A stretch of 64,000 bases of DNA, taken from Microbacterium sp. VKM Ac-2870. GTDB taxonomy: Bacteria; Actinomycetota; Actinomycetes; Actinomycetales; Microbacteriaceae. Position numbers and translations under genes: made by a program. The notes under the pieces were generated by a model that worked only from the letters and a program-made list of their open reading frames with translations, was not told where the DNA came from and made no database searches. The stretch spans positions 124,001 to 188,000 of the forward strand of contig NZ_JADKSH010000004.1 of assembly GCF_015350795.1 (NCBI RefSeq), read 5' to 3'. Of this stretch, positions 8,687 through 19,041 are shown one piece after another (position 1 is the stretch's first letter; each line of letters opens with the position of its first letter).

Positions 8687-9259
8687 GTGGACGATCTACG
8701 CGTAGGACCCGACGGCATCGCCCGGTGCGGCTGGGTCGGCGATGATCCCGAGTACCGCCGCTACCACGACGAGGAGTGGGGACGCCCGCTGCGCGGCGAT
8801 CGACCGCTCTTCGAGAAGATGAGCCTCGAGGGCTTCCAAGCGGGCTTGTCGTGGATCACGATTCTGCGCAAGCGACCCCGCTTTCGCGAGGTGTTCGCCG
8901 GGTTCGAACCCGACGTCGTCGCGGAGTTCGGCGACGACGTCGTCGAACGGCTGATGGCGGATGCCGGGATCATCCGCAACCGTGCCAAGATCCTCGCCAC
9001 CATCGGCAACGCACGACTCGTGCGCGACATGGAGCCCGGGGCCTTCGACGCGTTCATGTGGTCGTTCGCTCCGCCTCCCCGCACCGTGCGGCCGCAGAGC
9101 TTCGCGGATGTGCCGGCGGTGACCGCAGCATCCGATGCGCTGTCGACGGCGCTCCGAAAGGCCGGCTTCCGCTTTGTGGGATCGACCACCATGTACGCCC
9201 TGATGCAGTCGACCGGGATGGTCGACGACCACCTGCAGGGCTGCCACCGGGCGTTCTGA
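8687..9259 (+). CDS. tag: DNA-3-methyladenine glycosylase I
   Basis: 190 residues, normal for the family. It removes 3-methyladenine from alkylated DNA, the first step of base excision repair. Seen: the N-terminal CGWVGDDPEYRRYHDEEWGRP block that matches Tag proteins, the FQAGLSWITILRKR helix, and the C-terminal HLQGCH zinc-binding end. Starts with GTG directly after a TAGCCT box, which suggests a leaderless transcript in addition to read-through from the epimerase gene. Confidence 0.95.
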   Translation: MDDLRVGPDGIARCGWVGDDPEYRRYHDEEWGRPLRGDRPLFEKMSLEGFQAGLSWITILRKRPRFREVFAGFEPDVVAEFGDDVVERLMADAGIIRNRAKILATIGNARLVRDMEPGAFDAFMWSFAPPPRTVRPQSFADVPAVTAASDALSTALRKAGFRFVGSTTMYALMQSTGMVDDHLQGCHRAF

Positions 9260-9302
9260 CGTCACCGATGCGGGCCGGGACGTGATGCGTGATGACTCGG
9301 TG

Positions 9303-9423
9303 AGTCTGCTCGACGCCTCCGTGCATACCGAGCGCCTGCTGGCCTCGGCACAAGTCACCGATCGTGTGGATCCCGGCGGCCCCCGCACACCAGGGTGTGG
9401 ATGTCGCACGGAGGCGGCAGACT
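9303..9423. repeat. Long inverted repeat upstream of the UvrA-like gene
   Basis: Left arm AGTCTGC (9303-9309) plus GCCTCCGTGC (9315-9324); right arm GCACGGAGGC (9406-9415) plus GCAGACT (9417-9423). All 17 arm bases pair, with a 5-against-1 bulge and about 80 bases between the arms. A separate 14-base palindrome CACACC-AG-GGTGTG lies inside at 9386-9399. The right arm ends six bases before the start codon, so the structure could control the gene. Confidence 0.5.
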
Positions 9424-9429
9424 GACGCC

Positions 9430-11781
9430 ATGGCATCAACCTCGGGGCACGTGGCCGACTCCCACGGGAGCATCCGCGTCGTCGGTGCGCGCGAGAACAA
9501 TCTGCAGGGCATCGATGTCGAGATCCCCAAGAGACGTCTGACGGTGTTCACCGGGGTCAGCGGCTCCGGCAAGTCCAGCCTCGTCTTCGCCACGATCGCG
9601 GCTGAATCGCAGCGCCTCATCAATGAGACGTATCCCACCTTCGTGCAGCAGTTCATGGGTCAGCTCAGCAGACCTGATGTCGACGCGCTCGAGAACGTGA
9701 GCCCGGCGATCGTCGTCGACCAAGAGCGCATGGGTGCGAATGCCCGGTCGACGGTGGGCACCGCGACCGACGTACACGCGATGCTGCGTGTGCTCTACAG
9801 CCGCCTCGGTCAGCCGCACGTCGGTTCTCCGCAGGCCTTCTCCTTCAACGTGCCCGCGGTGTCGGGTGCGGGCTCGGTCACCATCGCCGTCGGCGGCGAA
9901 GGCAAGACCTCTCAGCGGTCCTTCGAGATCACCGGCGGCATGTGCCCGACGTGCGAGGGGCTCGGTCAGGTGAGCGACATCGACATCGATGAGCTGCTCG
10001 ACCGTTCGCTCTCACTGCGGGGCGGCGCGATCTGCGTCCCCGGCTACACCGCCGACGGGTGGATGGTGAAGGCCTACAGTGAATCCGGATTCTTCGACGG
10101 CGACAAGGCGATCGCCGAGTTCACCGCGGCTGAACTGCACGACCTGCTCTACCGCGAGCCGACCAAGGTAAAGGTCGGCGGCGTCAACATGACCTACGAG
10201 GGTCTCATCCCGAAGGTCACCAAATCGATGCTTCAGAAGGACCGCGAAAGCCTGCAGCCCCACGTGCGCGCCTTCGTCGACCGGGCCGTCAAGTTCATGC
10301 CGTGTGCGGCATGCGAGGGCACGCGCTTGAACGACGGTGCCCGCTCCTCCAAAATCGGCGGGATCAGCATCGCGGATGCCGCGGCGATGCAGATCACCGA
10401 ACTCGCCGCGTGGGTGGCCACCATCGACGATCCGCAGGTCGCGCCGCTGGTCACCGGTCTTCGCCAGACTCTCGATTCCTTCGTCGACATCGGGCTCGGC
10501 TATCTCTCGCTCGACCGGGCCAGCGGCACGCTGTCCGGCGGCGAAGCGCAGCGCACCAAGATGATCCGCCACCTCGGATCGAGTCTCACCGACGTCACCT
10601 ACGTCTTCGACGAGCCCACGACGGGCCTGCATCCACACGACATCCAGCGGATGAACGATCTCCTGTTGCTGCTGCGAGACAAAGGCAACACCGTGCTCGT
10701 CGTCGAACACAAACCCGAGGTCATCGCGATCGCCGATCACGTCGTCGACCTCGGACCGGGCGCGGGCCGCGGCGGCGGACGCATCACCTACGAAGGTGAC
10801 GTCGCGGGGCTACGTGCCTCCGATACCACGACGGGTCGCCACATCGACCATCGCGCCCGTCTGAAGTCGGAGCCGCGCGCCGCGCGTGGTGCCCTTGCGA
10901 TCCGCGGCGCCGCGCTGCACAACCTGCAGGACGTCGACGTGGATGTGCCCCTCGGCATCCTCACCGTCGTCACCGGGGTCGCGGGTTCGGGCAAGTCCTC
11001 GCTCATCCACGGCAGCCTGCCGGCCTTCGACGGCGTCGTCGTCGTCGACCAGACCGCGATCAAAGGGTCGCGACGCTCGAGCCCTGCGACCTACACGGGC
11101 ATCCTCGATGCGATCCGCTCCGCATTCGCCAAGGCGAACGGCGTCAAGCCGGGACTGTTCAGCGCCAACTCCGAGGGGGCGTGCCCGGCCTGTCGAGGAC
11201 TGGGAGTGATCATCACGAATCTGGGCTTCACCCAGAGCGTGGAGACCGGATGCGAACTCTGCGGGGGCAGCGGGTTCAGCGACGCGGTGCTCGAGTACCG
11301 CTGGCAGGACAAGAACATCGCGGAGGTGCTCGCCATGTCGGCCGATGAGGCGGCGGCATTCGTGGGCACGGGACCAGCGCACACGACGCTGGTGCGCATG
11401 ATCGATGTCGGGCTCGGCTACATCTCGCTCGGCCAAGCCCTGAGCTCATTGTCGGGTGGAGAACGCCAGCGCCTCAAGCTCGCCATCGCGATGGCCAAGC
11501 CCGGCGCCGTCTACGTGCTCGACGAGCCCACCACCGGGCTCCACCTGGCCGATGTCGACAACCTGCTGGCGTTGCTGGACCGATTGGTGGATGCCGGCAA
11601 CACCGTGATCGCCATCGAGCACCATCAAGCGGTGATGGCTCATGCCGACTGGATCATCGATGTCGGGCCCGGTGCTGGGCGCGAGGGCGGTCGGGTCGTG
11701 TTCACCGGAACGCCTGCGGACTTGGTTGCGGGCGGTCAGACCCTCACGGCGGCGCATCTTGCGACGTACGTCGCAAGATGA
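9430..11781 (+). CDS. Short UvrA-like ABC ATPase (UvrA2/drug-resistance type)
   Basis: 783 residues, against about 950 for housekeeping UvrA. Two ABC modules: Walker A GVSGSGKSSLVF (near residue 40) and GVAGSGKSSLIH (near residue 520), signature LSGGEAQR and LSGGERQR, Walker B VFDEPTTGLH and VLDEPTTGLH. Zinc-binding CxxC pairs are present in both halves (CPTCEGLG, CAACEGTRL, CPACRGLG, CELCGGSGF). The family's damage-binding insertion is reduced. Short UvrA homologues are known from antibiotic producers (DrrC) and as accessory UvrA2; the role here is probably DNA protection or repair. Start at the ATG because the UvrA-like sequence begins there; GGAGG is 15 bases away, too far to be a normal ribosome binding site. 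Confidence 0.85.
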   Translation: MASTSGHVADSHGSIRVVGARENNLQGIDVEIPKRRLTVFTGVSGSGKSSLVFATIAAESQRLINETYPTFVQQFMGQLSRPDVDALENVSPAIVVDQERMGANARSTVGTATDVHAMLRVLYSRLGQPHVGSPQAFSFNVPAVSGAGSVTIAVGGEGKTSQRSFEITGGMCPTCEGLGQVSDIDIDELLDRSLSLRGGAICVPGYTADGWMVKAYSESGFFDGDKAIAEFTAAELHDLLYREPTKVKVGGVNMTYEGLIPKVTKSMLQKDRESLQPHVRAFVDRAVKFMPCAACEGTRLNDGARSSKIGGISIADAAAMQITELAAWVATIDDPQVAPLVTGLRQTLDSFVDIGLGYLSLDRASGTLSGGEAQRTKMIRHLGSSLTDVTYVFDEPTTGLHPHDIQRMNDLLLLLRDKGNTVLVVEHKPEVIAIADHVVDLGPGAGRGGGRITYEGDVAGLRASDTTTGRHIDHRARLKSEPRAARGALAIRGAALHNLQDVDVDVPLGILTVVTGVAGSGKSSLIHGSLPAFDGVVVVDQTAIKGSRRSSPATYTGILDAIRSAFAKANGVKPGLFSANSEGACPACRGLGVIITNLGFTQSVETGCELCGGSGFSDAVLEYRWQDKNIAEVLAMSADEAAAFVGTGPAHTTLVRMIDVGLGYISLGQALSSLSGGERQRLKLAIAMAKPGAVYVLDEPTTGLHLADVDNLLALLDRLVDAGNTVIAIEHHQAVMAHADWIIDVGPGAGREGGRVVFTGTPADLVAGGQTLTAAHLATYVAR

Positions 11782-11792
11782 CGATCCAATAG

Positions 11793-11808
11793 TGGGTAGT
11801 TCTCCCCA
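11793..11808. promoter_or_regulatory. Palindromic element upstream of the FN3/T7SS operon (copy 1)
   Basis: TGGGTAGTTCTCCCCA. It differs at one position from the element at 33357-33372 and has the same GTTC centre. It lies 131 bases before the start of the 2030-residue protein gene. Candidate -10 boxes follow at 11829-11834 (TAGATT) and 11843-11848 (TAGGCT). Probably the binding site of a regulator shared by both transcription units. Confidence 0.6.
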
Positions 11809-11939
11809 TGCGCAAGCGGACGCCGCCGTAGATTTCGTGACGTAGGCTATCCGGGTCTGCACGACGTGTGCGCCTGCTTCAGCAACAGGTCCCGACGCCA
11901 CGCAAATGAATACGAGCCCGGAGGGGAGCCGAGCCCACA

Positions 11940-14900
11940 ATGAAGTCCTTTGCGTGGCTTCGAGCGCGTCCGCGCACGCTGATTTCCACTGCTGCGGTCA
12001 CAGCGGCCGCCCTGGTGGTCGGCTTCCTCGCCGTGTCCTATGAGGGAAAGCCGACGACCGAAGTCGACCTCAACGACGGCGGCGTCTGGGTGACGAAGCA
12101 GTCGAGCCTGCTCATCGGTCACTTCAACCACTCCTCTCGTGTGCTCGACGGCGGCCTGCGCACCGGCAGCGCCGACTACGACCTGTTGCAGAGCGGAACG
12201 CGGGTGCTGGTCGTCGACTCGACCGCGTCGTCGATCGCCGCCATCGACCCCGCCCGCGTGATCATGTCCGACTCGGCCGAGCTCAAGCCCGGCGCCGCGG
12301 TCGCGATGGGCTCCGACACGGTCGCCGTGCTCGAGCCCACCGGGGCGCTGTGGACGAGCCCCTTCACCGCCATCAGCGGCATCGGCGCCCAGGGCACCGA
12401 GCCCGTCGCCGACGAGGGCAAGAACGCCAAAGTGGCCGTCGGCGTCGACGGAACCGTCTACGCGGCGTCAGCCGCCGATGCCACCGTCCGGTCGTACGGT
12501 CCCGGCGATGACGGCAACACGGTGCAGAAGTCGTCGCGCGGGCTCGACGGTGTCGCGGCCGACCACAAGCTCTCGATCACCGTCGTGGGGACCACCCCGT
12601 ACGTGCTCGACCACGACACCAACACGCTCTACGGCGGCGACGGCTCGCGTGTGCAGGTGCCGGGCGACGCCGTGTTGCAGCAGCCCTCCGGCGCCGCGGA
12701 TGCCGTGACGCTCGCGACCCCGACGGCACTGGTGCGGGTTCCCACCGGCGGCGGCGACGCCCAGACGGTGGAAACGGGCAGCGCGCAGGGCACGCCCGCC
12801 GAGCCTGTCTACGTCGCCGGCTGTGCCTACGGGGCCTGGTCGGGTTCCGGGCGGTTCGTGCGCGACTGCCCCGGCGACAGCGACGACACCGTGCAGGACG
12901 TGCCGGGCGTCGAGCCGACCAGCGTGCTGCGCTTCCGCGTGAACCGCGATGTCGTGGTGCTCAACGACGTCTTCGGCGGGGCGGCATGGATGGCGTCGGA
13001 CTCGATGCAGCGCGTCGACAACTGGCAGGACATCACGCCTCCCGAGGGCGATGGCTCCGACGAGGAGAAGACGACCGAGGAGACGGTGCAGACCACCCTC
13101 CCCGAGCGCACCGACAAGAACACCCCGCCCATCGCGCAGGACGACCAGTACGGCGTACGCCCGGGGCGCACCACCGTGCTGACGGTGCTCGACAACGACA
13201 CCGATGCCGACGGAGACGTGCTCGTCGCGTCGCCGGCATCCACCCCCGCCTTCGGCACGGTGGAACCGATCAACAACGGCGCGGCCCTGCAGTTCACCGC
13301 GCCCGAGGGTGCCACCGGTTCGACGAGTTTCCGCTACACCGTCAACGACGGTCGCGGCGGAGAAGCGACCGCGACGGTCACCGTCACGGTCCATCCGTTC
13401 GACGTCAACTCTGCGCCCGTACAGAAGCGCACAACCCCGATCACGGTCGAATCCGGCGGCACCGCCTCGTACAACGTGCTCTCCGACTGGATCGACCCCG
13501 ACGGCGACGACATCTTCCTGAAGAACGTCACGGCCGACGGCGGCGACGAGGCCGACTTCACTCCCGACGGTCAGATCACCTACCGCGCCATCGGCGGCGT
13601 GCAGGGGCGCAAGGACGTGCCGATCGTCATCTCCGACGGTTCCGCTGACGGTCCGGGCGTTGCGCGCTACGACATCCGACCCCTCGGCACCACCGTGCCG
13701 ATCACCAACTCCGATCACGTCGTGACGCAGGCCGGCCGCACCGTCACCGTGTCGCCGCTCATGAACGACACGAGCTCCGGCAGTGAGCCGCTGCGTCTGA
13801 CCCGCGTCGACGACGTGCAGGGCGCCACGATCGTGCCGGACTTCGCGAACAAGACGTTCACCTTCACCGCCGCGAACCCCGGCACCTACTACCCGCAGTA
13901 CCTCGTCTCGGCGGGTCCGAACTCGGTTCCGGGCCTCGTGCGCATCGACGTGCTCCCGGCATCCAACGAAGACCTGCCGCCGGTCGCGGTGCGCGACATC
14001 GCCCTGCTTCCCGTCGGCAAGGACGTTCTCGTCAACGTGCTCTCCAACGACACCGACCCCAGCGGCGGCATCCTCGTCGTGCAGTCGGTGACGACGGTGC
14101 CCGGATCGGGCGTGGCCGCGGCGGTGCTGGGCCACGAGACCGTCCGGATCAGCGACGTGGGCTCGCTCAACAAACAGGTGCGCGTGGGCTACACGATCTC
14201 CAACGGCTCGCAGTCGGCGACCGGCGAGATCGTCGTGATTCCCGTGCCGCCGCCGGACAAGCTGCGCCCGCCCGTCGCCAACGACGATCAGGCCATCGTG
14301 CGCGTCGGCGACACCGTGACGATCCCGGTGCTCGCCAACGATTACCACCCCAACGGCGACACGATGCACGTCGCCCCCGACCTGGTTCCGCCGCTGGTCG
14401 ACCCGGCCGACGGTGAGGCTTTCGTCTCGGAGGACAAGGTCCGCTTCCGCGCGGGAAACACTCCGAAGACGGTCTACGTCACCTACGAGGCCGTCGACTC
14501 GAGCGGCCAGCGCGACGCGGGCTACGTCACGATCCAGATCCTCCCCCGTAACGACGACGCGAACTCGGCGCCGAAGCCGCAGGACCTCACTGCGCGCACG
14601 CTGAGCGGATCGAAGGTCACCATCCCTGTGCCGCTGGACGGCATCGATCAGGACGGCGACTCGGTCGAACTCGTCGGCATCGCCGATGCGCCGACGAAGG
14701 GCCGCATCGTCGAGACTGCCGCGAACGCGTTCACCTATGAAGCGTTCGCCGGCTCCAGCGGCGTCGATCGGTTCTCGTATCGCGTCCGTGACGCGCTCGG
14801 CAAGGATGCCACCGCCAACATCCAGGTCGGCATCGCTCCGGCGGCATCCGTCAACCAGGCGCCCTACGCGGTGCGCGATGCCGTGACCATCCGCCCCGGG

Positions 14901-17900
14901 CGCGAAGTGGCCGTGCCGGTGCTCGCGAACGACTCCGACCCCGACGGCGACGAGTTCGGCTTCGCTCAAGACGACCCGATCACGCTGCCGGACGTTCCGG
15001 GACTGAAGGCGCGGGTCAGCGGTAAGTACCTGCTGATCACCGCTCCCAACGAGCAGATGAACACGTCGCTGCAGTACGCCATCACCGATGCGCGCGGTGC
15101 GCGCGCATCCACGAGCGTGCAGATCACCGTCGACCCGAATGTTCCGCTCGAACGCCCGATCGCCCGTGACGATCGCGTCCGCGCCGAAGACCTCAAGGAC
15201 GGCGTGACCGCCCAGGTCGCCGTTCTCGAGAACGACGACGATCCCGACGGGACCAAGAGCGATCTGAAGGTCACGCTCGGCGCCGGCGGCGAGAACGCCC
15301 GCGTGAACGCCGACGGCACCGTCGACGTCCAGGTGACCGATCAGCGCCAGCTCATCACGTACACCGTCACCGACCCCGACGGTCTCACCGACTCCGCGTT
15401 CATCCGCGTGCCGGCGCTGTCGGAGCTGCCGCCGAGCCTCATCTCGACCAAACCGCTCGAGGTCAAGAGCGGGGAGACGGTCCAGCTGCCGCTGTCGCAG
15501 TATGTGCGCGCCGCGGGCGGCAAGAACGTCGTCATCACCGAGGCGGCCAAGGTCTCGGCGATCCACGCGAACGGCGCGAGCCTGATCAAGGATCAGCAGA
15601 CCCTGGTCTACACGTCGGCCGACCGATACTTCGGCTCCGATGCGCTCACCTTCGAGGTCACCGACGGTGACGGCCCCGACGATGCGACCGGGCGCAAGGC
15701 GACGCTGACGATCCCGATCACCGTGTTGCCGCCCGACAACCAGCCGCCGACGATGATCGGCGCCTCCATGAACGTCTCGCCGGGCGAGGATGCCGCGGTG
15801 CTCGACCTCGCGGCGCTGGCCACCGACCCCGATCCGGGCGATCAGGGCAAGCTGAAGTTCGGCATCAAGGGCTCGACGCCCGATGGGCTGACCGCGTCGG
15901 TCGACGGTACCCAGCTGAAGGTGTCGGCCGCGGCATCCACCAAGAAGGGCACGCGTGCCGACCTCACCGTGACCGCCGACGATGGCACGACGACGCCGGC
16001 CGAGGCGACGATCTCGGTCGTCGTGACCGCCTCGACGCGCCCGCTCGCGAGCGCCAACGACGACGTCATCGCCGAGTCGGCCCAGGGCTCGACCGAGTCG
16101 GTCGCCGTGCTCGACAACGACGTCAACCCGTTCCCCGAGACGCCGCTGAAGATCGAGAGCGCTCAGCTCGAGACCGGTCAGGCGCAGGTCGTCGTCAAGG
16201 GTGACCGGGTCGAAGTCACGAGCGACAAGGCGTTCGTCGGTGTCGTCGTGGCGCGCTACCGCGTGATGGATGCCACGGGTGACCCCGACCGCGCCGTCGA
16301 GGGACGCATCCGCATCACGGTGCAGGGCAAGCCGGATGCCCCGGGTCGCCCCGTCGTCTCCAGCATCCAGAGCCGCACCGTCGTGCTGTCGTGGACGCCG
16401 CCGAGCGACAACGGGTCGCCGATCACCGGCTACACCGTCACCTCGACCGCGAACAACTACATGAAGCAGTGCGCGTCGACGACGTGCACGCTCGATGGGC
16501 TGACCAACAACGTCGAGTACAACTTCGTGGTCACCGCGAGCAACAAGGTCGGCACCTCCGACCCGTCGATGCCGTCCGAGACCGCCCGCCCGGATGTGCG
16601 CCCCGACACCCCGGCCCCGCCGACGCTGAAGTTCGGCGACCGCAGCCTCACGGTCTCGTGGGTCCCGCCGCGCTCGGAGGGCTCGCCGGTGACGTCGTAC
16701 ACGCTGGAGATCTCGCCGGCACCGCCGTCGGGCATCGTCCAGAAGACGGGCGTCACGGGAACCTCGATCGTCTGGGACGGGCTCGAAAACGGCGCGTCGT
16801 ATCAGGTGCGTGTGCGCGCCCACAACAAGGCGCCGGACCCGAGCGAGTTCAGCCCGTGGTCGGCGTCCATGGTGCCGGCGGGACCGCCCGCCGCTCCCAA
16901 CGCGCCCACGACGACGCTGCTCGAACCCGTCGGTTCCCAGGCGCAGATCCGGGTCGACTGGAACGCCCCGGACAAGAACGGCGATGCCATCTCTGGATAC
17001 GAGCTGCGCGTGCTGCAGGGAGGGTCCGTCGTCAATACGATCCCGGTGTCGGGCAGCCAGACGAGCCAAGCAGTCACCGTCAAAACCTCGACGACGGACT
17101 ACACGTTCGACGTTCGTGCGCAGAACAAGGCCGGCTGGGGTGACCGCAGCCCGCAGTCCGCGCCGCGCCGCGGTGTGACCGCGCCGGCGGCGCCGACCGC
17201 GGTAGCTGCGACCGAGGGCAACAATACGGTCGGCGTGACCTGGCAGGCGGGCTCCGGCAACGGCGCCGCCGCGAACGAGATCCAGTACCAGTACTCCGTA
17301 GGCACAGGTGGCTGGCGCAGCGACTGGATCGGCGGCGGCACCAACGGCGCCGGCACGATCGGCAACGGCCAGGTCAACAACAACGGCACCTACACGATCC
17401 GCGTGCGGGCGGTGTCGACCGTCGACGGCAGCACCTACGCCAGCGGTGCATCCAACGCGTCGAACGCTGTCTCGCCGTACGGTCCGATCGGCAACCCGTC
17501 CGCGACCGCAGCGCCATCCGGTACCAACATCACGTTCTCGTGGTCGTCGCCCGGGCGCAACGGTCGCGACATCACGACGGACGTGTATATCGACGGCGGT
17601 CTCGTGAGCAACGCCGCGAACGGCTCGATCACGCGCGGCTACGGCTACAACGAAGCCCACAGCATCGAGGTGCGTACGAGCGTGCCCGGACAGACGACGA
17701 CGGCGTCCGACTCGGCGACGACGGACAACCCGCCGCAGCCCCGTGTGTGGGTCACCCGCGGTGACTACGTTCCCGGCGGGCCCTGTGTAAACGGGTGCTA
17801 CAAGTTCGTGGTGAATACGCAGAACTTCACCGGGGGCAGATACACCATCGACTGCTGGAACGACTCGGGCGGGGCACACCGATTCGGTACGCGCGCCGAA

Positions 17901-18032
17901 TTCGATCTGCCCTCCAATGGTTCCAAGCAACTCGCGTGCTACAGCGGCGCCGATGGCTACAACGTCTGGGTCGACATCGTCGGCTGGGGCAGCGACGTCG
18001 ACACCGAGAAGCAATGGTGGCCGCGAAATTGA
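11940..18032 (+). CDS. Giant membrane-anchored Ig-like/FN3 repeat protein
   Basis: 2030 residues. An N-terminal transmembrane segment (about 13-32) is followed by a propeller-like region (about 40-380), then about eleven Ig-like/cadherin-like repeats (about 393-1460) with the recurring pattern of a Pro-Pro or Ala-Pro start and VLxNDxDxDGD, and finally four to five FN3 domains (about 1461-2000). The last 60 residues contain four Cys. The bulk is therefore outside the cell, tethered by the N-terminus. It heads an operon with MoxR, DUF58 and transglutaminase-like genes, as the fn3 gene does in the bifidobacterial PFNA cluster. Likely roles are adhesion, cell-surface sensing or forming part of an envelope structure; none is proven by sequence. 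Start at ATG 11940, with GGAGGGG 13 bases upstream. Confidence 0.85.
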   Translation: MKSFAWLRARPRTLISTAAVTAAALVVGFLAVSYEGKPTTEVDLNDGGVWVTKQSSLLIGHFNHSSRVLDGGLRTGSADYDLLQSGTRVLVVDSTASSIAAIDPARVIMSDSAELKPGAAVAMGSDTVAVLEPTGALWTSPFTAISGIGAQGTEPVADEGKNAKVAVGVDGTVYAASAADATVRSYGPGDDGNTVQKSSRGLDGVAADHKLSITVVGTTPYVLDHDTNTLYGGDGSRVQVPGDAVLQQPSGAADAVTLATPTALVRVPTGGGDAQTVETGSAQGTPAEPVYVAGCAYGAWSGSGRFVRDCPGDSDDTVQDVPGVEPTSVLRFRVNRDVVVLNDVFGGAAWMASDSMQRVDNWQDITPPEGDGSDEEKTTEETVQTTLPERTDKNTPPIAQDDQYGVRPGRTTVLTVLDNDTDADGDVLVASPASTPAFGTVEPINNGAALQFTAPEGATGSTSFRYTVNDGRGGEATATVTVTVHPFDVNSAPVQKRTTPITVESGGTASYNVLSDWIDPDGDDIFLKNVTADGGDEADFTPDGQITYRAIGGVQGRKDVPIVISDGSADGPGVARYDIRPLGTTVPITNSDHVVTQAGRTVTVSPLMNDTSSGSEPLRLTRVDDVQGATIVPDFANKTFTFTAANPGTYYPQYLVSAGPNSVPGLVRIDVLPASNEDLPPVAVRDIALLPVGKDVLVNVLSNDTDPSGGILVVQSVTTVPGSGVAAAVLGHETVRISDVGSLNKQVRVGYTISNGSQSATGEIVVIPVPPPDKLRPPVANDDQAIVRVGDTVTIPVLANDYHPNGDTMHVAPDLVPPLVDPADGEAFVSEDKVRFRAGNTPKTVYVTYEAVDSSGQRDAGYVTIQILPRNDDANSAPKPQDLTARTLSGSKVTIPVPLDGIDQDGDSVELVGIADAPTKGRIVETAANAFTYEAFAGSSGVDRFSYRVRDALGKDATANIQVGIAPAASVNQAPYAVRDAVTIRPGREVAVPVLANDSDPDGDEFGFAQDDPITLPDVPGLKARVSGKYLLITAPNEQMNTSLQYAITDARGARASTSVQITVDPNVPLERPIARDDRVRAEDLKDGVTAQVAVLENDDDPDGTKSDLKVTLGAGGENARVNADGTVDVQVTDQRQLITYTVTDPDGLTDSAFIRVPALSELPPSLISTKPLEVKSGETVQLPLSQYVRAAGGKNVVITEAAKVSAIHANGASLIKDQQTLVYTSADRYFGSDALTFEVTDGDGPDDATGRKATLTIPITVLPPDNQPPTMIGASMNVSPGEDAAVLDLAALATDPDPGDQGKLKFGIKGSTPDGLTASVDGTQLKVSAAASTKKGTRADLTVTADDGTTTPAEATISVVVTASTRPLASANDDVIAESAQGSTESVAVLDNDVNPFPETPLKIESAQLETGQAQVVVKGDRVEVTSDKAFVGVVVARYRVMDATGDPDRAVEGRIRITVQGKPDAPGRPVVSSIQSRTVVLSWTPPSDNGSPITGYTVTSTANNYMKQCASTTCTLDGLTNNVEYNFVVTASNKVGTSDPSMPSETARPDVRPDTPAPPTLKFGDRSLTVSWVPPRSEGSPVTSYTLEISPAPPSGIVQKTGVTGTSIVWDGLENGASYQVRVRAHNKAPDPSEFSPWSASMVPAGPPAAPNAPTTTLLEPVGSQAQIRVDWNAPDKNGDAISGYELRVLQGGSVVNTIPVSGSQTSQAVTVKTSTTDYTFDVRAQNKAGWGDRSPQSAPRRGVTAPAAPTAVAATEGNNTVGVTWQAGSGNGAAANEIQYQYSVGTGGWRSDWIGGGTNGAGTIGNGQVNNNGTYTIRVRAVSTVDGSTYASGASNASNAVSPYGPIGNPSATAAPSGTNITFSWSSPGRNGRDITTDVYIDGGLVSNAANGSITRGYGYNEAHSIEVRTSVPGQTTTASDSATTDNPPQPRVWVTRGDYVPGGPCVNGCYKFVVNTQNFTGGRYTIDCWNDSGGAHRFGTRAEFDLPSNGSKQLACYSGADGYNVWVDIVGWGSDVDTEKQWWPRN

Positions 18033-18069
18033 CCCTCTCCGTAACTCCTCGACAGCAAGGAACGAACGA

Positions 18070-19040
<971 letters not shown>

Positions 19041-19041
<1 letters not shown>

